Source: Amia ocellicauda (Eukaryota; Chordata; Actinopteri; Amiiformes; Amiidae). From it: a DNA stretch of 64,000 nt. Below, piece by piece: positions 52,353-62,700 of this stretch. Positions within the stretch are counted from its first letter, which is position 1. Each line of letters opens with the position of its first letter. The stretch is taken from positions 3,667,501-3,731,500 of the forward strand of contig NC_089856.1 of NCBI RefSeq assembly GCF_036373705.1, in the 5' to 3' direction. The notes below the pieces were generated by a model. That model ran no database searches. It was not told where the DNA came from and saw nothing but the letters and a program-made list of their open reading frames with translations. A program made the position numbers and the translations under genes.

Positions 52353-55300
52353 TGTGTTTATTGATTTATTGTATGTGTATGCTCATTTATTTATTTGCTT
52401 GTAGAAGAGCCACGCAGAGAGGTTAAACAGAAGTTAAACAGAGGTTAAACAGAACATACAGTGCAGAGCGTGTGCATTCAGGCCAGACTTTAGGAGTCAC
52501 TTGACCCAAAGAGTTGCGGGGCTCTGCGACACATGAGCCTGTGCTGTCGTTAAACATGACACTTTCAAAACATCTGGCTGGAGGAGGTTCTGCGACCAAA
52601 TGCGCAAGAAAGTGTGTGACTTCCCGTCGTATCGAAGCTTTCTGATCTTTCCAAAAGAATGGCTGTTGACCCACATTCTTGAAACTTTGAACTTAAATAT
52701 TGAAATATCAAACTGAATAAAAGCTCCATCCTGGGAGAGATTGCCCGAACGCTTCTGCACAGATGGAACTTAAAATATTAGTTTTAAATGTTGTTGGTGT
52801 CATAAAAACCACTGGCGCCCTGGAATTGAGTAGAAGTGTTTGGAGGTGAAGAAACAGGTCAAAACGTAGCAGAGACCAACAACTCTGGTTAGGACTGGCA
52901 CACAATTGACACCAGACCGGCACAGTTAAATTAAATGTTCTCACACTAACAGGAATGTACCGTAGAGCCCGTAAGAGCAGTGAAACAGGCTCGATTTTGC
53001 CGATTTATGTTTTTTTATTATTTGTCTCATGTTTGACTGCACTTATGGTTTCGTTTTGAACCGAAATGTTCCACCCAGCTTTGTAATAAACAAACCCATT
53101 CTTCCTCTCTGTCTCTCTCTTTCTCTTATTCCTTTTCTTTTTTTTTCCTCTCTTGCTGGAAGAGCGGTTTTGAGAAAGGCCTGTGCATCATGGGAGATTA
53201 CAACCTGGGTCGTTTATCTGCCGGGCCCGTGTGACGAGGCCGTGACTGCCCTGGGCTTGATAACAGGAGCTCCCTATTGCCACGCCAGATGGGATCCAGC
53301 GTGAGAGATAAGTGGGCCGTGCTCGGTGGCTGAAGAGCCCGCTGTGAAAGTGTCTTAAAGGGAATGGTTTTTGCCCGGGAACCTGTTAGTGGTTTTTCTC
53401 TCTGTTGTTGTTAATAATATGATGATGATTATATGATCAGCAGGTGGTGATGGTAGTGGAAGGGATGTGTGTGAGAATTGAAATAGAGGAGCAGAGAAAA
53501 AAGAGGGGGGACAAAAAACAAACAAACAACAAGAAACAAATTCTGCTTCTCGGCCTGTTGTAGGGGGGCGGGTCTGAGACGCTGGCTCCCGAATGGTGCG
53601 TTTCGAGGGTGGGATCTGCTGCTGCTTGGCAGGGATCCCACCCCCCCAGGCCCAAGGGAGGGAGAGAGAAAGAGGTGGGATCTCTGCCAGTTCATAAGAG
53701 TCCTGAAACGTGCAGCCGCTTCCTACAGCCCTTGAGTCGATACTGAGGAAATTTGGCTCCCAGCGATGCAGGATAATCTACTGTGGTGCGTTCTGGGTAA
53801 TTCTCTAGTCGGGTTTTTTGTGGTTGTTGTTGTGATTGTTATGCTTTCCACTGTCTAATTTCCTGTAAGCCCTGCTAATATCGATATGGTGGTGGGAAAA
53901 AACTTAAACAGCATAATTGAAAGGAAATATGCAGGGGAAAACATTCAGTGTTGCACCGAGCCCGTGTAGCAGGGATTTAAGTCACCCAGTTGCATCGTTG
54001 GCAAACCTGTCAATTTAATGCAAGAGTTCTGCACCATCTGAGGTCAGATTTGTGTACGCTGCAAATGTTGGAGTAATCATGCCTGTTTTATTTTGTATTC
54101 ATTTTTGTTTGTTTGAAGGAGACCATACATTGCACAAAACATTCATGGAGACCCTTCTGTAGAACTCCCTCCCAACGCCCCATCCCAAAAAACTGAGATC
54201 TTCCCGAGAGCATTGTTCTCCGATCTCCCCTCTGCAGAATGCGGAAGGACTTGCAGGCCAAGCTCGCCAGAGACAGCAAAACGATGACCCGCTCCGTCGT
54301 CGTGCCCGAGGGTTCCCCTGCGGCCTCCCGGGGCCCCCGAGGCTGCAGCGTCGGCCCTCTGTGCTGCCGTCGGGGCTGAGGTCCGGCGTGTCCAAGCCCA
54401 GCAATGTGTTTCCTGTGCGAAAGAGGAAGTGCAGGGCAGGGCAGGGCGTGGGATCTGATAAAGTAGGTGGGACACTTTTCCTGACATGAGCCAATCCTGC
54501 CGTGACTGGCTGACCCGTGGCAGACCCCTACAGCATGTTACTGTTATTATTCAGCACAGTGGTACGTAGTGTCCCGTCCCTGACCACTTTCCGGCAAGAC
54601 CTCTCACACTGCACCTGTAATACATCAGACCTCTCGGCTCTCTTGCTCAGGTGCCCTGTCTCACTCCAGAGACGCTCTCCCTGCTGCTCCTGGAGGCGGA
54701 TGTCTGTGTAGCGCTTGGGACCCCCGTCCCTGCTCCTGTCCTGTTGACCCTGACTTGCCCTGCCCCTCCGCTCACACAGGGATGGGACTCTGTCTGGCTC
54801 TTGCACTTGTTGTAGCTCACAACTCCTGGGATTGTATTTTGCATGTATTGTATTGACAGCATGCGATTAACGTCTTCAGTGTCTTGCGGTTTCTTCACTG
54901 ACAATATTTTCTGTTTTGCAATTTCAACATTTTCACCAGTTCCCAATGGGACCCCCCATCAGGACTGCATCTTGTTCCCCCCCCCCCCGAGGGCCCCTGA
55001 CTCTGTGCTGGTGTCTCCGCAGGATCTGCCCGCAGGCCACTGTGAAAACTGTCCCTCTCCTGAGCGTCAGGCCGTGAGGAGTGGAGTGGGGGGGTGGGAT
55101 CCCATTCAAGTGAGCGCAGGTGAGTTGCCCTTGATATTTGTGCAGTTTGTGCTGCTCATATACTTCGCTTGGCCTATAATTTTCTTGTTGAATTACAATA
55201 CACTGCAAGTTAAAGGCACTGAGATGATGCACCAACACAAAAGACGTGCTAATAGGGATTCTTGTCTTCTATGGACTAAAACTCAAATAAAGTTTTATGC

Positions 55301-55630
55301 CAGTTTATGACACAGATAATATTAAATGCAGTGTTCACTGTAAGACTCTGACTCCTCCGTCGCAGAGAGAACGGGCAGGCAACGCTCACCACGGCTGGGC
55401 TATTTAGAGTGCAGGGACCCTGCAACACCTCGCCCCAAAACCACAACCAGCGCTTTCACCAGATCGTGTGCAACCTCCTCACCGCACCAGCGCAGATTAC
55501 ACACTACACACTTCCTCTGGGCAAGACGGGTGTGGACTAGGAATACGGGTTTTTGGTTTATTTTCGGGTTTTTTTTTTCCTTCAGTGGGAATTAACTGGT
55601 TTGAAACACATATAATACACCAATTAAATA
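52353..55630. other. Intergenic stretch without recognisable genes
   Basis: No exon could be supported. A T/CT-rich tract lies near 53106-53150 and a C run near 54979-54988. ORFs at 54099-54494 and 54528-54806 lack recognisable domains. Confidence 0.5.
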
Positions 55631-56770
55631 CAGTGAGGGAAAAAAGTATTTGATCCCCTGCTGATTTTGTACGTTTGCCCACTGACAAAGAAATGATCAG
55701 TCTATAATTTTAATGGTAGGTGTATTTTAACAGTGAGAGACAGAATAACAACAACAAAATCCAGAAAAAATGCATTTCAAAAAAGTTATAAATTGATTTG
55801 CATGTTAATGAGGGAAATAAGTATTTGATCCCCTATCAATCAGCAAGATTTCTGGCTCCCAGGTGTCTTTTATACAGGTAACGAGCTGAGACTCTCTTAA
55901 AGGGAGTGCTTCTAATCTCAGCTCGTTACCTGTTTAAAAGACACCTGTCCACAGAAGCAATCAATCAATCAGATTCCAAACTCTCCACCATGGCCAAGAC
56001 CAAAGAGCTGTCCAAGGATGTCAGGGACAAGATTGTAGACCTACACAAGGCTGGAATGGGCTACAAGACAAAATCGAGCTCTTTGGCATCAACTCAACTC
56101 GCTGTGTTTGGAGGAGGAGGAATGCTGCCTATGACTCCAAGAACACCATCCCCACGGTCAAACATGGAGGTGGAAACATTATGCTTTGGGGCTGTTTTTC
56201 TGCTAAGGGGACAGGACAACTGCACCGCATCAAAGGGATGATGGACGGGGCCATGTACCATCAAATCTTGGGTGAGAACCTCCTTCCCTCAGCCAGGGCA
56301 TTGAAAATGGGTCGTGGATGGGTATTCCAGCATGACAATGACCCAAAACACACAGCCAAGGCAACAAAGGAGTGGCTCAAGAAGAAGCACATTAAGGTCC
56401 TGGAGTGGCCTAGTCAGTCTCCAGACCTTAATCCCAGAGAAAATCTGTGGAGGGAGCTGAAGGTTCGAGTTGCCAAACGTCAGCCTCGAAACCTTAATGA
56501 CTTGGAGAGGATCTGCAAAGAGGAGTGGGACAAAATCCCTCCTGAGATGTGTGCAAACCTGGTGGCCAACTACAAGAAATGTCTGACCTCTGTGATTGCC
56601 AACAAGGGTTTTGCCACCAAGTACTAAGTCGAAGGGGTCAAATACTTATTTCCCTCATTAACATGCAAATCAATTTATAACTTTTTTGAAATGTGTTTTT
56701 CTGGGTTTAATGGTCTCTCACTGTTAAAATACACCTACCATTCAAATTATAGACTGATCATTTCTTTGTC
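55631..56770 (+). mobile_element. Deleted and 3'-truncated Tc1-like element (family C)
   Basis: The left inverted repeat begins CAGTGAGGGAAAAAAGTATT after TA. The transposase start ([20 protein letters not shown]) at 55990 is in frame up to GMGYKT. It then joins out of frame to the catalytic region (about 56073), which removes the DNA-binding second helix, the linker and the first catalytic Asp. The remainder (56181-56627) keeps the QHDNDPKH block with the second Asp and [14 protein letters not shown] with the Glu of the DD34E triad (usual I before E changed to R). The C-terminus is intact to GFATKY. The outer 3' inverted repeat stops at CTTTGTC near 56770, where the Ig-like fragment begins. 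The copy is inactive. Confidence 0.92.
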
Positions 56771-56776
56771 CCTGTA

Positions 56777-56899
56777 CGGGAGGAAGCTGTTTTTAAAGAT
56801 GGGTGGATTTGTCATCGTTACAGTAAGAGTGAAGAGAGCGTGGAGCTGCAGTACGGCTCAGGCACCAGGCTGTGCGTGAGCATTGTCCCCACGGAGAGG
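56777..56899 (+). pseudogene. Immunoglobulin V-set fragment with J-like motif
   Basis: One plus-strand frame reads REEAVFKDGWICHRYSK and then SEESVELQYGSGTRLCVSIV. The pattern of an F-strand Cys (codon at 56810-56812), a 13-residue loop and then Y-G-x-G-T-R-L-x-V matches the end of a V-set domain with a joining-segment-like FGxGT motif. Such motifs occur in T-cell and B-cell receptor chains and in innate V-set receptors (NKp30, fish NITR). The usual Phe/Trp is Tyr. The part upstream of the F strand is absent because the truncated Tc1 ends only six bases before. There is no recombination signal seen and no following exon. It is most likely a broken exon fragment. A chance match cannot be excluded. 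Confidence 0.4.
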
Positions 56900-56930
56900 C
56901 TGTGCACCGACAACAACCCAACAACCCTCT

Positions 56931-56946
56931 CACACACACACTCACA

Positions 56947-56992
<46 letters not shown>

Positions 56993-57019
56993 AACACTCA
57001 CACACTCTCTCTCTCTCAC
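56931..57019. repeat. Compound (CA)n/(CT)n microsatellite
   Basis: CA runs and CT runs alternate over about 90 bp. Confidence 0.95.
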
Positions 57020-57047
57020 AAATGTTCACAAATTGTCTCTTCAGCCA

Positions 57048-57355
57048 CATCGCTGGGGAGTTTGTTCAGATTGTGACGCCTCTCTGTGTGAAGAAGTGTC
57101 TCCTGTTTTCTGTCTTGAATGCCTTGAAGCCCAATTTCCATTTGTGTCCCGGGTGCGTGTGTCCCTGCTGATCTGGAAAAGCTCCTCTGGTTTGATGTGG
57201 TCGATGCCTTTCATGATTTTGAAGACTTGGATCAAGTCCCCACGTAGTCTCCTCTGTTCCAGGGTGAAAAGGTTCAGTTCCTCAGTCTCTCAGTAGGACT
57301 TTCCCTTCAGACCTGGAATAAGTCTGGTTGCTCTCCTCTGAACTGCCTCTAGAGC
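57048..57355 (-). mobile_element. LINE (L2/CR1-type) reverse-transcriptase C-terminal fragment
   Basis: On the minus strand the translation runs RRLRGDLIQVFKIMKGIDHI, KPEELFQISRDTRTRG and, after frame slips, ENRRHFFTQRGV. This is the characteristic C-terminal order of L2/CR1/jockey-group LINE polymerases. The W-N-x-L-P block is degenerate and an in-frame stop is present. The fragment is a 5'-truncated relic. Confidence 0.75.
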
Positions 57356-57359
57356 AGCG

Positions 57360-57385
57360 ATATATTAAAAAAAATAATAATAAAT

Positions 57386-57430
<45 letters not shown>

Positions 57431-57510
57431 CTAACCCATATATATATATATATATATATACATATACAGATCCAAACCCATATCCTGAGTGTGTGTGTGT
57501 GTATATATAT
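57360..57510. repeat. (TA)n-rich microsatellite block
   Basis: Long TA arrays with TACATATA interruptions end at the terminal repeat of the neighbouring Tc1 element. ORFs through this block (Tyr/Ile/Val-rich) are artefacts. Confidence 0.95.
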
Positions 57511-57511
57511 A

Positions 57512-58388
57512 CACCGATCAGCCATAACATTATGACCACCTGCCTAATATTGTGTAGGTCCCAAAACAGCCCTGACCTGTCGAGGCATGGACTCCACTAG
57601 ACCTCTGAAGGTGTGCTGTGGTATCTGGCACCAAGATGTTAGCAGCAGATCCTTTAAGTCCTGTAAGTTGGAGGTGGGGCCTCCATGGATCGGACTCGTT
57701 TGTCCAGCACATCCCACAGATGCTCGATTGGATTGAGATCTGGGGAATTTGGAGGCCAAGTCAACACCTTGAACTCGAGATTCATCAGACCAGGCCACCT
57801 TCTTCCATTGCTCTGTGGTCCAGTTCTGATGCTCACGTGCCCATTGTAGGCACTTTCGGCAGTGGACAGGGGTCAGCATGGGCACCCTGACTGGTCTGCG
57901 GCTACGCAGCCCCAGACGCAGCAAACTGCGGCGCACTGTGTGTTCTGACACCTTTCTATCAGAACCAGCATTCACTTTTTCAGCAATTTGAGCTACAGTA
58001 GCTCGTCTGTTGGATCGGACCACACGGGCCAGCCTTCGCTCCCCACATGCATCAATGAGCCTTGGCCGCCCATGACCCTGTCGTCGGTTCACCGCTTTTC
58101 CTTCCTTGGACCACTTTTGATAGGTTCTGACCACTGCAGACTGGGAACACCCCACAAGAGCTGCAGTTTTGGAGATGCTCTGATCCAGTCGTCTAGCCAT
58201 CACAATGTGGCCCTTGTCAAAGTCACTCAGATCCTTACGCTGCCCATTTTTCCTGCTTCTAACACATCAACTCTGAGGACAAAATGTTCACTTGCTGCCT
58301 AATATATCCCACCCACTGACAGGTGCCATGATAACGAGATTATCAGTGTTATTCACTTCACCTGTCAGTGGTCATAATGTTATGGCTG

Positions 58389-58391
<3 letters not shown>
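57512..58391 (-). mobile_element. Internally deleted Tc1-like element (family A)
   Basis: The left repeat CACCGATCAGCCATAACATT is complete. The right end stops at TTATGGCTGATC and merges into TA repeats. On the minus strand a 219-codon frame from 58203 runs through the paired-like DNA-binding region to [12 protein letters not shown], so the first catalytic Asp is kept. The frame then jumps out of phase, across an internal deletion at about 57776, to [20 protein letters not shown] with the Glu. The deletion breakpoint differs from the 51593 copy. It is the best preserved DNA-binding region of the three family A copies, but the copy is inactive. Confidence 0.92.
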
Positions 58392-58426
<35 letters not shown>

Positions 58427-58452
58427 AACACACATACACACACACACACACA
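58392..58452. repeat. (TA)n(CA)n microsatellite
   Basis: TA array followed by CA array immediately at the truncated right end of the Tc1 element. Confidence 0.95.
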
Positions 58453-58639
58453 TCTCTCCGCTATGCTGCTCGCAGTCTGTGTTTAATGGTGGTCGCAGGT
58501 ATTTCCAGCACTGCATTTCGCACCCATGCCGAGCCGCTCAGTTGCGCTCCTGTGGGGCTTTATGTTTTAAAGTTAAAGCAATTACCGGACACATGATGAA
58601 TATGGATCGTGTACAACATCCTATATCGACGTGTGCTGT

Positions 58640-58747
58640 GTTCATTAGGAACCGGGTCGCAGTCCTGATGTCCTGGCTTTGTTTGCGCTGCGTCACTGTC
58701 GCCGGGTTACAGTAACAGTGTCGCCTGCGCGTCGGCCGTCACTGCAG
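58640..58747 (+). other. Candidate non-coding first exon of the unrecognised gene
   Basis: The interval is richer in CG words than its flanks (CGCCTGCGCGTCGGCCGTCA) and ends in a consensus donor, GCAG|GTGAGC at 58747/58748. The next acceptor on the plus strand is at 59540. The 5' limit is unknown. Confidence 0.35.
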
Positions 58748-59540
58748 GTGAGCATCTGCTTCAGCTCCGTTTAGCTTCTGGACAACTAAAAACGTGTTTT
58801 TCTCTACATGCAAATTGATTTTGATGTTTTAAAACAGCGATGCCCGACATTGTCAAGCCTAAATCGCACCTACTTAACATATTGTAACATTATGTGCTGC
58901 GGCACACCGACCAATTCCGCCCGGAAACATGCGTTATAAACTTGTGTAATGTGCTGCGAGCTGTCATTCTGCACCAATCCTGTATTCATTGAATGGGTTA
59001 TTTTTCTTAAATGTTTCTTTTCCAAAATGGCATGACGCCTGAGCTGAGAGAATGGCTTCAATTAGGGGGTCCTACATCACACCATACGGGGGTCTCTGCG
59101 TTTTGCACTGTGAAGCAGAATCAAAGTTCACAATAAAGATGATGAACATTATTTGGCATTTGAAGGTCTTGATGTTTAAGAAAACAATATATATATATTT
59201 TTTTTTATTATTATTAAATGCCAAATTAGTAACTTTTACATGGCCAAGGTTAAATTAGGGATGCACAAGGTCTGAATTGACTTATTTTCAGCAACTTGCC
59301 AAAATCATGCAATACATTTGAATTTAGCAATCAGATGCAGGTTACATTTTAGTCCCCAGTAAATATAGGTTTTTGCTAACGTTTGCTTTTCTACTGACAT
59401 AGTTCAGTCAGGTTTAAATCTGCCGGCAGGTGACCTACTGATATAATACAGAAGCCTCTCCATTCACAATAGTTCAGTGGCCTGTAGTTTTCATCCTATT
59501 ACATGGTCAGGTTTGCATTATGGTTTAATTTTGTCTTCAG

Positions 59541-59768
59541 CGCCTCAGAGTCGGTGGAAGCGATGCAGCCGGTGGCGTCCCGGCCTCTGCCCCCGCGGCC
59601 CAGTTCGGTGGGGGCGGCGCGGGAGGTGAATGCGTTGTGGCGGTACCTGCAGGACAGCGGGCTGCAGCGCTGCGTGGAGGAGCTGTGTGCGGAGACGCTG
59701 CGCCACCCGAACCCCCCCGCCAACCCCTACCCTGGCTTCTCCCAGCGGGCAGGACAGCTGGCAGAGAG
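59541..59768 (+). CDS. Unrecognised gene, first coding exon
   Basis: Acceptor TTGTCTTCAG at 59540 and donor GAGAG|GTGAGT. Coding begins at ATG 59563, giving 206 coding bases. It carries the possible RIIa-like hairpin. Exits in phase 2. Confidence 0.8.
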
Positions 59769-62700
59769 GTGAGTTTCAATGCCCCCACAAGCAGCCTGTG
59801 ATCCCCCATCCCAGCCCCTTTGAGTCACACCGTCTGTGTCTCTCCAGGCTCAGGCTGGCAGAGTCGGCCAGTGAGGAGACCTTCCAGATTCACCTCGCTT
59901 TCCCAACATCCTCCACTGCTGTCCGGTATATCGCAGGTCAGTCCCGGGGGGCCGGGGGGTCAGGACTGTCCGCAGCGGGTGAAGATGAAGGTCTGAGGTC
60001 TCATTGTGCACCGTCACTACCAGCTGTCGAGCGATGGGAAAGCGGGGGGGACAGAGTTCTCATTGATGACGGAGGCGCCTGATGTTGGCGTACTGTTCTC
60101 CTTTTTCTAGGAAAGCAGCGCAGCAAGGGAGAGAGCGTGTGCTGTGTGATAAATATGAACAAACTCGCATGCAGAGTACGGCGGGGGGTGCATCTTCTGA
60201 CAGATAGCTTATCTGTGCATAAATGCAGCCATCACTGTTAGTCTAAACAATCCATGTTTGTCTTATTGAAAACGGCGCTGCACTGTAGTTCTACATCAAG
60301 TCTGATTTTGAATATTACGTTTAGATGGGTCCTTTTGTATCATATGTGCCGTACTCTGTGGTATAGCACTCCTGAGAGCAGTGGCGCCGTGAAGGAGGGA
60401 CTCCTCTGAGATTGGACAGTGTGCAAAACTGCTTGTGATGGAGTTGTATTCCCACAATTCAACTTGTCAACTCTTCTGCCCTGGTTTTGTTCATATAGTT
60501 CAGTGTTGATATTGTGAAGACGGTGTGAAGGGATTTGACGGGCAGTTAACGTCTGCTGGTTGCCCTCACAGCTTGGATGGAGGAAGTGCAGACGCAGCGA
60601 GTGTCCACCCCTGGAGCCTGGCTGTGGTTTCTCCGGGAGTTGGAGAGGTCACGACTCCCACCACAAACCTGGCAGCGAGTTTCTGAACAGAGAAGCTGAG
60701 GCTGAAATACCCACCATTCTCCCCCCTTCTTATTTCTGTGCTCCCTGTCTGGCTTTGTGCCTCTAGGTGCGAAGGGCTGTTCCGGGCTCTGGGGCCTTCC
60801 CAGCGTCCTGCACTGTGTCGACCCGCAGCAGATCGAGCGATTCCGCTGGCTGATTGAGGACGTGACCCCTCCGCTCGCCAGCCTGAGTTGCAGCAGCCCG
60901 TACTCGGTGAGATTTGCTCTAGCCGTTAGTTTGTAAGTAAGTGACTCGGAGCAGCAGCGCATGGCTCTGTTCCCTGGGTCCCACACCCCCGCAGCGTCCA
61001 AGCCAGGGACAGGGCCTCCCACATATCCAGCTGTGTTTCCCTGCACTTTCCAGCAGCCGAAGAAGTGGAAATCTGAATATCTTTCCACCAGTCTTGCTGT
61101 TTGTTGATGTGTTTTTTTTATTGTGTTCCTCAGATCCAAGTGCTGGCCGCTCTCACAGGCCCCTGCGTTTTCATGGGGACCCTCTTCCCCTGCCCCCCGT
61201 CCCTGGACCTCCTCCAGATCTACGTCATCGCCGGGCCAGACCCCGAGCGGGCGCGCACCCTCTACGCACAGTGCGTCCGCCGTGATGTCATCAGGATGAG
61301 CCAGCAGGGCCGCCACCGCCTGCTAAGGTCAGAGGTCACCCACTCCCTCCCGAAAAGATGTCTGCCACCTGACACGTCTCACTTCACAATAAAGACTCAG
61401 AACAAGACGTGATTGTTAGACAAATCTATTCTTTATGATTTCATATTACCACATTAAAATTCAGAAAAATGTTCATTCTGATTGTTAAATGTCTGTCTTC
61501 TCAGTAGTTTTATTCCCCCCTAGTACGGTGATAAATTATGATTTTAAATCTCTCTTTTGTTTTTTTCTAGAATACTTGTTCCAACCAACAACAAAGGAGA
61601 AAATAAGTCATTTTCAAAGGTACAATTTGATTAGTTTAGTTAAAATTAAGACAAGCAGTCGCCGTCACAGCTCAGGCGCTTCAGGCCGAAGGTCCACCCC
61701 TGGAGCCAGGCTGTGGTTCAGTCCTGAGTGGGAGAGGTCGTCACTCTTAGCACAAAGCCAGCAGCAGGCCTTGTGTGTGCGTTACCTTTGAACAAACGGC
61801 AATCTGTATTAGTCAAGATATCTCCTCTTTTTTGCTCTTTCATGTAGTGGGAAGACAGGGAGGTATAAACTCAAGAGGTTATTTTGCATGGTCTCGTACC
61901 TGGTGCCTGCAGTTACAGCTTGTGTCCATTGAGTTCCCACTGGTTTCACTGAAGCAGCTGTTTGTGTATTTAGTGCACATCTGTTTAAAACTCTCTACAA
62001 TAAGCTCTTCAGTATCGCAGCTCTTCAGGAGCCCAGAGCACAAAGCAGTGTGGGAAAGCGTGTTATGAAGTGGCAGTATTTCTACTGTTTCCACTGGCCA
62101 TGCTTGGGTGCACCACCGCCTGTCTGTTTGAACCTGTATAGAATCAATTCTGCCAAGTTACAATCAGTTTTACATATAGGCTATGACTGTGTATTTCATA
62201 CTGACGTGCTAACACACACGGCTACACAGGACAGATCACGCAGCACAAGAACTCTGTGAGCCGTTCATCCAGACCAGCAGTCACGTGGCGCCCCCCTGTG
62301 TCCGCAGGAGGAAGTGTCGTCCCGAGGGCCGGAGTTTGAGGGTGCGGTGCTGAGCTCTCTGGACGACCGTCTCCCGGTGCGAGCGGAGTGCGTGTGGAGA
62401 GTGGACCCCCAGGGCACATGGCACCAGGGGGGGAGCAAACTCTACACCCTGACTGCCATCCAGACCGCAGGGCGTCACGAGGAGGAGAGGTGAGAGGCAG
62501 GAGGGCAGCCATGTTCAGTTAAGCCTGGTTCACGTGTCACGATCTGTCTAAAACCTTCAGTCTGGTTAAGTAACGAGGGCTTGGCTAGAGTGAGATCCAG
62601 CAGATGTTTGGTGGCAGCGAGCTATGACTGCAACAAGGCCCTCTGTCCCCTCTCTCCCTGAGGCGCAGGGTGCTGGATTTCTCCGAGAGCCCCCTGACGC

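Noticed and set aside
54242..54380. Acceptor-like CTGCAG followed by MRKDLQAKLARDSKTMTRS
   Set aside because: Suggestive of an exon, but the frame soon ends, no donor or partner exon was found, and no family is recognised.
57282..57539. Tyr/Ile-rich 85-codon ORF
   Set aside because: It is a translation of TA microsatellites.
60571..60690. Possible extra coding exon of the unrecognised gene
   Set aside because: It is in phase after an acceptor-like site but has no donor before its stop, and a related block occurs elsewhere in an intron; treated as a repeat or decayed exon.
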